Shown: positions 12,270-23,059 of the stretch, one piece after another | Layout: every line of letters starts with the position of its first letter | How positions within the stretch are numbered: the stretch's first letter is position 1 | Assembly (NCBI GenBank): GCA_031308135.1 | Contig: JAHLJT010008756.1 | Span: 74,063,821 to 74,127,820 of the forward strand | Source of the DNA: Acheta domesticus | Taxonomy: Eukaryota > Arthropoda > Insecta > Orthoptera > Gryllidae | Length of the DNA stretch: 64,000 bases | Reading direction: 5' to 3' | The notes under the pieces: model-generated | Seen by the model: only the letters and a program-made list of their open reading frames with translations | What the model was told of the DNA's origin: nothing | Database searches by the model: none | Program-made: the position numbers and the translations under genes

Positions 12270-13430
12270 TAAATCAAATTCTGGCTATTGTCCAGTACTT
12301 ATTTTATTTAGCACTAATTTTCCTTTCTCCTCGAGCTTTACTCAAACCACTAAAAAAAATTATGAATTGGCAGACTTTTGAAATGCTCACAGACTCCCTA
12401 ACCCCACCTCCGCGCTTTTACCGTCAAAAGAGAAACAGCGATCGAACATGATCAAATCACACTACGGCAGGCTCAACACCTACATAAAACAGCTGCTTAA
12501 GATAAGGCAAATTCTAAGACACGTGCAAACAAGTACTGATCATTCCAATATTAAAGCCAAATAAATCCATCGAAAAACCCCCTCTGGTTACAGACCAATA
12601 AGCCGCTTACCTAGTATTAGTAAAATATTTGTGAAACTAATTTTTATCGGACTTTACGACTTTCTCTCTGAAAACAACAAAATTCCCCCCCTGCCCATTG
12701 GCTTTCAGACCGAACCTCTCCACCTACCTCCAATCCCTCAGGATTATGGAAGATATGGCCTATGCTTTTCATCGTACATAATTTCTTACTGCCGCTTCCT
12801 AGACTTCGCTCAAGCATTCGACCGTGTATTGCATCAGGGCTTCTTGTACAAGCTTCCTAACGTAGAAAATACGGATTATTTATTCAACGTAATTCACAAC
12901 TTCGTATCTGATCGCAAGGTAAAAAATTACATTTCACCTCCATCAACAGTTCACAGTCCCACTGGTGTCCTTCATGGCTCCCCCTCTTCCCACTCCACTT
13001 AATACCTTCACTACTGATATCCCCTCTGGAGTTAACCACTCAATGGCATTGTACGCGGACGACACTGTCATTTATACTTCAAATTTGCAACTCTCTGATG
13101 TCATTTCTCAACTTCAATCGGCATTACACTCCTTTTGCTTCTGGGCCTGCTCCTGGAGATAAATATTAACCCCTCAAATTGCGAGGCGACGTTACCAAAG
13201 ATATTTCTATAAACAATTCGATCATTCCTTGGACCCCAACAAATAAATCAATTAAATATCTCGAAGTTTTCATTGACTGAATCTTAACCCTTGAAAATGC
13301 GAAGCTAAGATTTTTTCGTTTCGACGAATTAAAATCTCCAAAATACTTCCATAAATAATTCTATCAAATAGAATCCCATCAAATAAACTTACCAAATACC
13401 TGAGAGTTTTTTCTTGAAACCCGACTGTCA
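12270..13430 (+). pseudogene. Jockey-clade LINE ORF2 fragment, decayed
   Basis: In changing frames this stretch shows, in the order expected for a Jockey-type ORF2, a CPVL-like remnant of the endonuclease SDHLPV motif (about 12275), a short NWQTF linker segment, PILKPNK (about 12545), YRPISRLPSISKIF (about 12592-12635), the palm motif-A remnant LDFAQAFDRVLH (about 12800-12835) and the catalytic box YADDTVIY (about 13048-13072). A WTPTNKSIKYL segment lies at about 13230. The protein would copy LINE RNA at the target site. Many stops, frameshifts and internal deletions make it non-functional. It belongs to the same broad family as the element at 41395-43864. Downstream frames to about 13700 may be further C-terminal debris. 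Confidence 0.85.
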
Positions 13431-13884
13431 AGAAAGCCCAATATCTTAAATGAATTCAATAAAGCAAAGGTACAATTGGTATATTTATTTGGATTCTACC
13501 TCACGTAACATGAATGTTATCTACCTTTTCTCGTCTCCTAGGATCATATGCCTCCTCTCAGATATAATCTTGATCATTCTTTTAATCGAAACGCTGTTTA
13601 CCTTCTCATCTAACCGAACTCGCAAGCAAACTAGACTTCAAAATGCAATCATATTCTGTAAACAGAACGACATCCGAAATAACTCCAAATCAGGATGAAA
13701 TCGGTTTCGCGCTCACAATTTGCTCAGCTGGCCGTTGACAAGTTCCCATAGAGGGGAAGAAGCAGTTGGCTTTCTTCAAGAGAATGCTTCAGAACTGCCA
13801 AGCTTTATCACAGAGACATTTCTTAAAATCATCTGTTTTTACGCACACAAAAAATTAATCTTTATGCCAGAAGAGCGACTTTGT

Positions 13885-14045
13885 AGATGTCAAGCCCGTG
13901 AACGGGCTCAGACCTACCGGCGACTTTCCTGCCTTGCCAGCACGGGTATGTGTAATTAGCACGTTGACATCTCCACGCCGTATTCGGTCTACTCAATCTG
14001 AGAAGTGAATTTTCTCATCGCCACACAGCAACATATACAAGCTGA
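13885..14045 (-). mobile_element. SINE family C, 5'-truncated copy
   Basis: The reverse complement matches the 3' half of the complete SINE at 14489-14759. Shared segments include the CGGCGT block, the AACCTGAGAAGTGA-like block seen here near 14000 and the CGGTAGGT/TGGTAGGC block near 13905-13920. The tRNA-like head is missing. Two family members in opposite orientation within 900 bp form an imperfect inverted repeat. Confidence 0.75.
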
Positions 14046-14474
14046 AAATATAAGTAGTTTCCCGTAATTTTGAGGGCAATTTTAAAAATATTAAATTCAG
14101 GATTTTTTCAAAAAACTGCTTCATTTTTTGTCTTTAAACTTTTGGTGGAAATGCACTGTATAAAATGACAAACGCCATTTTCTGTATTATTTTCTTGTTT
14201 TGTTTTAGAAATAACACTGTATTTTTTCAGAAATAACAATGAATTTTTCATATATCTCTCTCACGTCCTTAATGTTTACCTTACTGGTAATTTCGATATA
14301 TAATTTAATTTGTTAACATAATAATCCTCGATCGCTATAGTAAAAGTTTGTACTTCTTCAGTCTTTCCCACCAATTGCAGTGTTACCGATGCGTAGCGAA
14401 GTACTGCGCAAATCTTAAGTTCATAGGTTGCCAACCTTTATCCCCTCTCGCAAAAACACTAGATTACATTTGTC

Positions 14475-14488
14475 TACATAGATTACGC
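14475..14488. repeat. Target-site duplication, left copy, of SINE C
   Basis: TACATAGATTACGC is repeated exactly at 14760-14773 and brackets the SINE at 14489-14759. Fourteen bases is a typical length for LINE-machinery target duplications. Confidence 0.93.
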
Positions 14489-14759
14489 GCCCTTTGGTTA
14501 GCGTGCTCACTTTCCACAGCGTAATCCCGGATTCAATTTCCGGTCGGGGCAAAAATTAACTGTGAGATTTCCTTGCAATGTCCCAGTATCTGTTTGTGTG
14601 TGACGATGAGAAAGCTCACTTCTCAGGTTGAGAAGACCAGAAATACGGCGTAGGGATGGCTATGTGCTAACCACACTCTCCCTTTAACCCATGGCCGCAT
14701 GCCGGCACGCCACTGGTAGGCCTTAGCTCGTAAGCAGCTGTTATGCGATAGTACATACA
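14489..14759 (+). mobile_element. SINE family C, complete copy (271 bp)
   Basis: The element has a tRNA-like head with A box TGGTTAGCGTGC (14495-14506) and B-box-like GGATTCAATTTCC (14529-14541), a tRNA-unrelated body and a short ACATACAT-type tail. It is bracketed by an exact 14-bp duplication, so both boundaries are well defined. It would be transcribed by RNA polymerase III and copied by a LINE reverse transcriptase in trans. The intact duplication suggests it is younger than the truncated copy at 13885-14045. Confidence 0.93.
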
Positions 14760-14773
14760 TACATAGATTACGC
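14760..14773. repeat. Target-site duplication, right copy, of SINE C
   Basis: Exact copy of 14475-14488. It overlaps the end of the ACATACAT tail, so the tail/duplication boundary may be off by a few bases. Confidence 0.92.
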
Positions 14774-14779
14774 AGAGTA

Positions 14780-15860
14780 CGTGTATATATTGTTTACGTA
14801 TTCTACGAAACTGAACGCGTAAACGCATTCAGCGGTAAGATCCAGTGCCCCCCCCCCCGCCCAGAATGGATATATTGGGTATGATTGCTCAACCCTCACA
14901 CCACAGCCAGCTGTAATCGAGTATTCAACTTCTATTTCCCCGCCAATTGAATCCAGGAAAATTGTGCGGGCTTTTTTGTAACGGTTCTGCAAAATGATAA
15001 AAATTAAATAGTAAATTATGTATTTCTGTAAATCTCTCTTCATCAAACCGTTTGAAACCCAATACATGTCTATTTTCTATAATCTTCAATAACACATTTT
15101 ATAAATAAAATTGAGTTTTATTTCTTGTATGGCTTATAATTTGCTTGGTAACTCCGAATCTATTTATCTGTCATTCTTTAACACTTTTTGCCATAGTTGC
15201 AGTTCTCGAAATTTACTTTCTGTGTAAAAATCTCGCATTTCTTCTTAAACACATTATATTTACTCCAAATCCTATACACGTTTCATTTCCTTACCTGCAT
15301 CGAAAAGTTTGCAAATTTTTTTCAGAAGGAACAATGGAATACAATTAAAGAAATATTAACAATAACTGAGCTACAAAATCTCCAAAACTTCTGAATACTA
15401 CATCGTTGCGAAACGCATATTGCGCGAACTCAATATGCACCAGCACACAGTTAATTCAAATAAATTGTAGCATCAGAATGATGGACATTTCTATTCAGTC
15501 TTTTGAATATTGTGCAAGTGTTAACAGAGTAACAGTTTTTATGTATTTTGGAGGCCAGCAGTATTGATTTTCCAATCAGTCTACAATCATTCAATACAAA
15601 TCGTTGCCTTTTTACTGCACACATAATGGTACTTTAGAAATGTAGAAAATTGGTGTTCAGTCCTGTATCACAAAAATCTATTGTTCCCTTACATAAAGGG
15701 ATGAATTAACGGCGTCAGTCATTTCCTCGTAGGTATTACAAAAGAATTAACATGCACATGTTCTAAAAATATTAAAGAGAAGAACTGACAAGAAATCAAT
15801 TGTAAATCACCAAAAAAATATTTCTTCAAAATCAACGGCACATCTCCTATTTAAGGCATT
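14780..15860. other. AT-rich spacer, nothing recognised
   Basis: A 99-codon minus-strand frame (14768-15067) includes a run of 12 or 13 C residues near 14851. It has no recognisable domain and partly overlaps the SINE C target duplication, so it is not called as a gene. Confidence 0.45.
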
Positions 15861-15869
15861 ACTTTTTTG

Positions 15870-15960
15870 CTTTCTCGCTACCGCTTACGCAGTAGAGAGA
15901 AAGTTACGTAATGCTGCGGGAAAAACGGCGAATTTTCGGCAGAAAAACTCTTCATAGGGC
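15870..15960 (+). repeat. Unclassified interspersed repeat R1, copy 1
   Basis: The stretch GAGAAAGTTACGTAATG through AAAACGGCGAATTTT and GGCAGAAAAACT is shared, with a few changes, with 59215-59320 in the same orientation. It begins with an imperfect hairpin (CTTTCTC at 15879 against GAGAAAG at 15897). It is probably the end of a transposon, but no partner end or target duplication was found. Confidence 0.75.
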
Positions 15961-16403
15961 CGTGGTAACGATAAGGGGGGGATAAATCCAGTTGCTAAAT
16001 TTAGAAAAAAAATCCTCTGACACGTGGTGTAGACAGAATTTATGTGTCCTTGATACCGAACAATCGATTGACGGATTGGTGAAAAAAATTTATACCGCGT
16101 TAAAAAATGGTTTACAGAAAAGAAAAATTAGCTATGTTTGACACAAAAATGTCGCAAAAAATTTCTCAGATTTTGAAAACTTGAACATGGCATTATTTTT
16201 CGATGTTTTTCACGAACACATTTCATTAAGAAAAAATGTTTACTTTCATAATTGTAGTTATAGGAAAACGCCGAAAAAATTTATAATCTTTCAATTTTCG
16301 AATAATCACGGTTTTCAATGAACCTGAGAGGTGCGCCATTCTCTTAAACGTCCTTCACGCTATCGAACAACAAAATTAAATCAACAACGATAGAACTATT
16401 TTT

Positions 16404-17400
16404 TTGAAAATTGTGGAAATGTCCCAGGGGCTTCATGTAAAGTATCCCCCCGAAATTAAACTTTCTGCTGAGGAACGCAGTACACTCCAAGTCATCTTAT
16501 CCAAAGAATGTTCACAAACCAACCACTCTACATTATCAGTTGCAATGAGAGATGCTTTAAAGGTCACACGGCCAGATGGAGGAGGAGAAGAAGATAAATT
16601 GCGATTGTAATTGACCGACAGTGCAGCTTACATGCTGAAAGCGGGCGAATGTCTTAAAGATTTCCATCCAAGTATGCTCCATGTCACCTGTCTCGCGTAT
16701 GGACTCCGCCGTGTAGCTGAAAAGACGTGGGAAGAACACACTATAGTCAAGAAAATCGTTTCTTCAGTGAAGGTTTTCTTGAAAACACCAAATCGAGCGG
16801 TTATATTGTATTTAGATGGATAGATTCAGAGTCCTTTGATACCGCTGCCTCCATAGCCTGTAATGACATGGTGGGGAACGTGGCCATCAGCAGCAATGCA
16901 TTATTACGAAAATTACATATGCATCGTAGAGGTAATTGATTCACATAATGAACATGATTCAGCCGCCAATATAAGTGCAAAGAAGGAATTGCATTCAGAA
17001 TCAGCAGTACAGAAGTTGAGCTTTGTCAAGGCAAATTGTTCTCACTTTGAATGTGCAATTAAAAAATTAGAAGAATCTCCATAACAGAACCGTTGAAGAA
17101 CGCTCACCATAGTACAAGCGTTGCAAGTCGTAAGGAGATAAGAAATGAAATGGCACCAAGGCGTGAATCTATAAGAAGAAAGTGCCATTTTAGTGCCCAG
17201 TCCAGCTTTGAAAGTCATAGCAACAATCTGCTCTGTTCTCGGTGGAGAAAATGCGCATGAATCAATGATTTGAATTGTAAGAAAATTGCTTAAATTAAGT
17301 AGACACCTCTTACATCGTGCGAAGTGGAACGCAGTTTCTCCACTTTCAAGGCAGAAGAGGGTTTACGCCTGAGAATGTTTTAAAGATCTTTGTTGTTTAG
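16404..17400 (+). pseudogene. hAT-superfamily transposase, broken
   Basis: Across several frames the translation follows one hAT transposase. An SKECSQTNHSTLS-type segment at about 16505 is followed by the core LTDSAAYMLKAGECL (about 16608-16652), HVTCLAYGLRRVAE (about 16681-16722), SSVKVFLKTPNR (about 16765-16800), WWGTWPSAAMHYYEN (about 16866-16910) and a SAANISAKKEL segment. The C-terminal dimerisation signature PLTSCEVERSFS (17306-17341) then runs, after a frameshift, into GFTPENVLKIFVV. A functional protein would cut and paste the element in the nucleus. A stop near 16608, a stop near 16821, later frameshifts and missing stretches abolish it. I could not recognise a BED zinc finger upstream or terminal repeats. 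Confidence 0.85.
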
Positions 17401-17740
17401 TGTCATACTAGGAGTACAAAGTGATTACTGCTAAGTGTAATTCATGCAAATACGAGTATATATTCCAAAAACCTTACAAATTCCTAAATTGAAGATGTAA
17501 GATCCTATAAAATCCTAATACACCGATAAATAGAACCTAATATTAACTTTTTAAAACCTAAAACTCCGTGGCTTAGTAATGAGGCTTAAAAGCTAATCCG
17601 AAAATGATTAAATAATATTGTTATTTAATTCATTAAGGTTCAGATCGTCATGGAAATATTAAATAATATAACAAAAAAGTAAGGTTCAATGTGTTTTTAA
17701 AGACGATCACCTTATTCTTCCTAATTAGTAATACATGGTT

Positions 17741-17772
17741 ACGTTTCGGAGATTTACTTTCTCCATCTTCAG
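17741..17772 (-). ncRNA. Hammerhead-ribozyme-like core
   Basis: On the minus strand the order is CTGAAGA, then a hairpin whose arms GGAGA and TCTCC enclose about seven bases, then GAAACGT. This matches the hammerhead core CUGANGA, stem II, GAAA. Hammerhead motifs are known in Penelope-like retroelements and other animal retroelements. A stem III may form from GTAA and TTAC just downstream. I did not find a convincing stem I partner or a clean cleavage triplet, so it may be a remnant or an unrelated retroelement 3' end. Related sequence lies on the plus strand at 30151-30183. Confidence 0.4.
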
Positions 17773-18096
17773 ACACTGAAATTGTATTATTTAAAAATCA
17801 ACATATTGTAAAACACGAACATTACAATTTTCATTTTAAAAATTGACACACTTACATAATTAAAACATCTCTATTTACATTTAATAAGAAAACATGCCAC
17901 CAGTCACATTGAATTGAAGACAAACGTTTACTTGTTGAAAGTAGTTGGCCGTCTACATCGTCTAAAAATTAAAACAAATTGAAATAACAACACTCATCTT
18001 TTAATAAGGATAACAATATTATTCGGTTACAATGCTTCATATATATTATAGACAACAACTCATCAGACACATAGTCTTATTAAAACATATTCATAT

Positions 18097-18335
18097 ACAG
18101 GGTGTCCAGAAGCTCCCGTTACAAAAAAATACCCCAAATTCTGTGTTGCACGTCATGAAAAATGGCAGGTCCAGTTTTTTCGAAAAAAATTTTGTCTTTG
18201 AGAAAATTGAGTTTAAAAGTCACTTCCGGGCCGCGAAATTCAAACCGGCCGCTACGACACTGCAGACGGCGGCGACTCCTGCGCGGAGCATTTCCTCGTT
18301 TCTCCGCGTAAACGGTGAAACAGTCGAGTAATATT
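18097..18335. other. Possible transposon fragment
   Basis: The segment begins with ACAGGGTGTCCAGAAG, a type of sequence common at arthropod transposon ends, and moves into a CpG-rich stretch near 18235-18310 that differs from the AT-rich surroundings. Overlapping frames of 99 (plus) and 79 (minus) codons have no recognisable domain. No matching inverted end or target duplication was seen. Confidence 0.3.
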
Positions 18336-18939
18336 CTGTATAAAAATAATAAAAGCATCGCGTAGCTTACACTAGAATACGTTAATAGTATAAAATGTTT
18401 GTAGGTTCTGTTTAATAAATATTTTAAATGTACTTATTGAAAATTCAGTTTTGTTCAAAATGATAGCCACGGTACACGGCTACTTCTGTTTACTCTAAAT
18501 ACAATTAAATATTGCCTGAGAGTAAATTAAAAGAATTCATTCAAATGACCCCCCACGTACATACATTTTTATCGAGGTCATTTTACTAGTTGATACTTTT
18601 TAATGGAAAATATTTTGCAGATCAATGCAGAGCTTGAACTGCATTGACTCGACGTTGTTTTCAAAACGATTGCGAATCAGATCGCGCGCTAATTTTGTAT
18701 GCGGTCGATGCCACTATCGTCATCAAAATGTAACTGTCGTCATCAACCCTCGAATTGCGTGCGACCGTTTCCACGAACGGAAGATTGTCATTGTGAAGTG
18801 CATACAAAGCACCCGCGAAAGAGGGCCGTCTGAATGCAAGCGCTCCACATGACTGCACGTACATACGGCGCGCTCACACGACACTCACGCACACTAGTGC
18901 ACATGCACAAATGCACTCGCCCCAGCGTTCGCTGCACGC

Positions 18940-20010
18940 ATCCCGCCCCCTTCTCCCACTCCACTACCCGGTACTCCCATCGCTTCCATCTCACCCTGCC
19001 CCTGCCTCCGCCCACTCCACCCCCCATCCCACCTCACCTCGCTCCATCCCACCCCGCTCCGCTCCGCCTCGCCCTGTTCCGACCCATACCGCTCCAACCC
19101 ACGTCGTACTCCAAAACCCACTCCATCCCAATCCCTCTGGCACCCCACTTTGCACCGTTCCACCCCGCTCCACACACCTCGCTCCACCCTACCTCATTCC
19201 GCCCTACACCACTCCTCCCCACCCCAACCATTTCTACCATAGACCGCTCCTCCTCACCCCACTTCTCGCCAACCATATTTTCTGCAGCTCGCTCCGCTGG
19301 GACCGCTCCACCATACCCCGTTCCCCTGGACCCCGCTCCTCCCCATCTCTTCCACTACTCACTCCACCACACCCCGTTCCACCACACCCCGCTCCACCAC
19401 ACCACTCTCCACCACACCCCGCTCCGCGACACCACTCTCCATCACATCCCTCTCCGCCGCACCCCTCTCCACCGCATCCTCTCAGCTCCACTTAAACCCA
19501 CTCCGCCACTCCACTCCACTCCAACCATCTCCGCCATTCCACGCTCCACCACTACCCCTTCCGTCACTCCCCACTCCGCCACTCTCCTCTTCGCCACATC
19601 CCGCTACTCCCCACACCACTCCATCTAAACCCGCCCACTTCACTCCATCTCCGCCCTATCCCACTTCACTCCATCTCCGCTACTCTCCACCGCACCCCTC
19701 TCCGCCGCACCCCGCTCTGCCACACCCCGCTACTCCCCATCCCGCTCTGCAGCACCCTGCCCCGCCGCACCCCGCTACTTCCCACCCCGCTCCCCCGCAC
19801 CCCGCTCCGCCCCACTCCATTTCACTTCAACCACCTCTGCTTAACCCTCTCTGCTAATGCCCTCTCCACCACTCCCCGCTCAGCCATTCCCCACTACGTC
19901 GCACCCAGCCATTTCCTCCAACTTCATTCCGTTCCTTCCCAGCCTCGCTCATTCTCCACCATCCACCCAGTTCCTCCCCTGCCCCCGTCCCTTCCCTCCA
20001 CGCGTCGCCT
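18940..20010. repeat. Pyrimidine-rich low-complexity tract (CTCCACCCC-type)
   Basis: About 1.1 kb of the plus strand is built from short C/T-rich words such as CTCCACCACACCCCG, CTCCGC and CCCACTCC. The period is loose and there is almost no G except in CG and TG. The minus strand is correspondingly G-rich (GGGGTGTGGTGG). It creates long open frames in several phases, including a 264-codon Pro/Ser/His-rich frame at 18834-19628, but the composition explains these and no protein is claimed. G-quadruplex or triplex structure is possible. Confidence 0.9.
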
Positions 20011-20519
20011 CGCACCGCCCACACTGAGTGCACCTATTGGGCTTTTCAGGCTGTCAGACCGATGACGGCGGAATGGATTTCCCTGAATAGCCATTGTTTG
20101 TCTCGTGCCGCATCGGACGTGACCCTCGCGCAGTTTCAACTTGCTTCGGGAACACACGTTGAAACTACTTTCGGGCTTGTTTCTTTCAAAGCCGCTCTCT
20201 AAATGCGAGGAAATAGATGCAGCGTAATCTAGTTTGGTAAATAGTATCTCTGCTTTCTTTGAAATGACCTCAGTATACAGGGAATTTTTAATGTGCTATT
20301 GGAAATAACCTCTTCGTTGAAACTGATTCCCTAATTAGATCCTAATATTCGCATTCCGAGACCTACTAATTACTTTTCCTAAAATATTCGTAGTGCAGAA
20401 GAAAAGTATTGGATTTCATTCGAAAAATTCCAGGACAAGATTTCGCTGATAAAATCGGTTTGGGTCCCTGGGGTGAAACAAATAGATTCCATCTTCATTG
20501 TATGTATGCATATATTGAA

Positions 20520-20890
20520 GGATATGTTTCTGGTGTATTTTAACTGATTGGATGTCTGTGTGGATTTCTGCCTGCCTGTCTGTGTGGGTGAATGGATGGA
20601 CAGAAGGATGTTTACAAGGAAGTCTGTCTGGCTTTCTGAATGTCTGTGTGTATCGAGGTCTGTCTCGCTGGTATGAATGACTGATGGGCTGGCTGAATTG
20701 ATGTTTGTCTTCTATCAGTATGGAACCTGTCTTCTTGTTTGGATGTATGGATTACTTACCGGATGACTGTATGGATGAGTGTTTAAATGTCTGCGTGGAT
20801 GGATGTCTATTGGTATGTCTGTTTGTCTAGATTAGATGTCTGTCCGTTTGGACGTCTGTCTGAATTGATATCTGTATGACAAGATGAATG
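20520..20890. repeat. Decayed GTCTGTNTGGATG-type simple repeat
   Basis: Words such as GGATGTCTGT, TGGATGGATG, GTCTGTCTG and TGGATGTATGG recur for about 370 bases without a fixed period. This is a tandem array of tetra- to octamers blurred by substitution. No open frame or transposon end is linked to it. Confidence 0.8.
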
Positions 20891-20899
20891 TGTGATATA

Positions 20900-22595
20900 T
20901 ATATTCAGAATTCACCAAGACTAGAGGCAACGTCAAATCCGGAATTTTTTATCTGACGTTTTCCCAGGAGATTCTGAACTCGTCGCCAATGGAGTCTCCC
21001 TTATTTATTTGCTACAAATAAAACTAAAGTGTTTTCCGGAATTGAGCCAGTTAATTATTCAAAACTTGTTACGAAACACTTCATGGTTTGGATTAAGCAT
21101 TAACTTAACTAATGGTCCACGTGTTACGAAATAAAATAGTGTAATTAATAAATTAATATATTTAGACGATACACAGAGGGCATTAAACTGTCTTCATGAA
21201 GCGTATATCTAAATATTTTAACACAGTAACAGCTTCTAATTTGTAGTGTTCTTTCAGTAATAAAATATGTTCTTCATAACTAATTTTCGAGACCGAATAT
21301 TGTCTTTCATGGCAGAAAAGAAGGTTGCCATAGTGTCACTAACTCACACTAAGCCGAAAGTACAACAGTCATTTGCATCTCCGTCCTCCTAAATTCAAAA
21401 CTAAGTAAATCGCAGCGTGTTATGAGTAGCAGTAAATAGTCTGCCGGCGGGTTTCGTCCGCGTTTTGACCAGCAGCTCTGCATATTAAAAGGACTGCGCC
21501 TCCCGCACGAAACACGGCGAAAGCAGGGAGTCTCATAAATGAAAATTAAGCACTAATTGTTTGTGCTTCTCATTACACAAGCGCTGTGCCAACTTTTCTG
21601 AATCAAGCTAACATGAACACGAGGCCACCCTGCAGAGGGGTTTTCCCTAATTGGGAGAAATGAGCAAGGCCCACACCGAGAGACGTGCATTTTAACGAAG
21701 TTTTTTTGCTTTTGTCAATGTATTTCTGTGAAACGAGCTCGTCGCCTGGAATAGTATTCTCTGGTCGGGTACCTGGCGGTCACCAAGAGCGGGACACTGA
21801 GTTCGGAGTGTCGGAAAAAACTTTAACTAGAGCTATATTTTTTCTCTTTTTGTGGTTCGTCAGTCATTTGCTTTGTTCCCTTTCTCATCGTTGTCGTTTG
21901 TTTGCTTTGTAATTTGCATTTTGCTTGCGTAGACCAGCGAAGCCCTCTCCAATTCTCTTTAGAGAAATCTGTCCTGATACAATTTTGTTTAAACAGCGTT
22001 AATGTACATGCATTTCTAATTAATTGTAGTAATATTCAGTTGAGAAATAAAATAAAAAAATATGTTAATTAAACGTTAAATTTAACATTTTATTGTATGT
22101 AAACTGTGTTTATTTTGTTGTATTTTAACCACGATCTTTTTTTCAATGAGTGCGCAGGATGCTACTTTTTGGGAGTGTTGTAATGTTCATGCGTATTATT
22201 TGAGAGTATCAAATGTATATTTTTTCACGTGACTTGTAATACGTAACTTAGCACACGCGTAACTTGCAAGTGCAACACCAAAGGGCCACCTAATGATGCA
22301 CCACATGCATATTTGTAGGAAATAATTTTTTTAATATGGTCACATGCGATTCTTGTTTCTTCAGATAAACTACATCGAAAAAATAAGCACGCACTAACTT
22401 TTTAGTGGCAGATATCTGCTCATAAAAGCCATTGGCTTCCACAATCCGACTTCCCCTTCGTTCAATGTGAGGTCACCCCGCTTTCGATATCCGTGACAGT
22501 TGATGTTCTTCGAGCATTTTTGCGGCCTATGCATAGGTCACCAATTCTGTGGCATCTGTTGACCACTGCCGAGCCCCAAGAAATCACGTCCGGAG
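20900..22595. other. AT-rich spacer, nothing recognised
   Basis: A single 75-codon frame (21685-21912) has no recognisable domain. A short GC-rich patch at 21440-21530 is followed by an AATTAAG/CTAATTG-containing stretch (21544-21560). This could be a small regulatory element, but nothing proves it. Confidence 0.4.
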
Positions 22596-22597
22596 TG

Positions 22598-22602
22598 TTT
22601 CC
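22598..22602. repeat. Target-site duplication, left copy, of solo LTR
   Basis: TTTCC lies directly before the TG of the LTR and is repeated directly after its terminal CA at 23048-23052. Five bases is usual for LTR retrotransposon integration. Confidence 0.9.
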
Positions 22603-23047
22603 TGTTATGTCGCGCTTGTCACGGGGCGCATAACTTGAATTTGGCGCGCGAGCATCAAGTCAGCGCGCTCTGGCGGGAATCGGCAGCGGCAGCGGCAGCG
22701 GCAAGCCATGGGCACGGTACGGCAGGCTCGAGGCTTGGAGCGAGTCTCACCGCCTAGCATCGGACCTTTATAGGGAGCCGGCCGACACCCTGGGAGCAGT
22801 CTGACAGATCCCCGAGAGTTACGAATGGCGGTACGCGTCCAGCCCAGAGAAGAAGCAGCCAGAGGTCAAGCGTCGTGGGGGCGACGACTGCAGCCAGCGT
22901 TAGTGGGAAACGTCCAGGAGCAGACGTATACGGAAACAGAGCATTGGAGATTGCCCGGGACTTGCAATATGGCTGGCTACATTTGTAATGAATGAATTAA
23001 TAAATTGTTGTTAAGTCAGTGTGTGATTTTCATTTATGGACATAACA
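22603..23047 (+). mobile_element. Solo LTR of an LTR retrotransposon (445 bp)
   Basis: The element starts TGTTATGTC and ends GACATAACA, perfect 9-bp inverted termini with canonical TG...CA ends, bracketed by an exact TTTCC duplication. It is GC-rich against AT-rich flanks. Promoter-like and polyadenylation-like signals lie in the expected order: a TTTATAG TATA-like box at 22767-22773 and AATAAA at 22999-23004, so the plus strand is the likely sense strand. A CAGCGG hexamer recurs about four times near 22680-22705. No internal coding region or second LTR exists, which indicates deletion by recombination between two LTRs. The superfamily cannot be set from the LTR alone. Confidence 0.92.
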
Positions 23048-23052
23048 TTTCC
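23048..23052. repeat. Target-site duplication, right copy, of solo LTR
   Basis: Exact TTTCC copy of 22598-22602, directly after the terminal CA of the LTR. Confidence 0.9.
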
Positions 23053-23059
23053 CACGTTC

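Noticed and set aside
18834..19628. 264-codon Pro/Ser/His-rich open frame
   Set aside because: It lies wholly in a CTCCACCCC-type low-complexity tract that is open in several frames at once; no domain or codon bias supports a protein.
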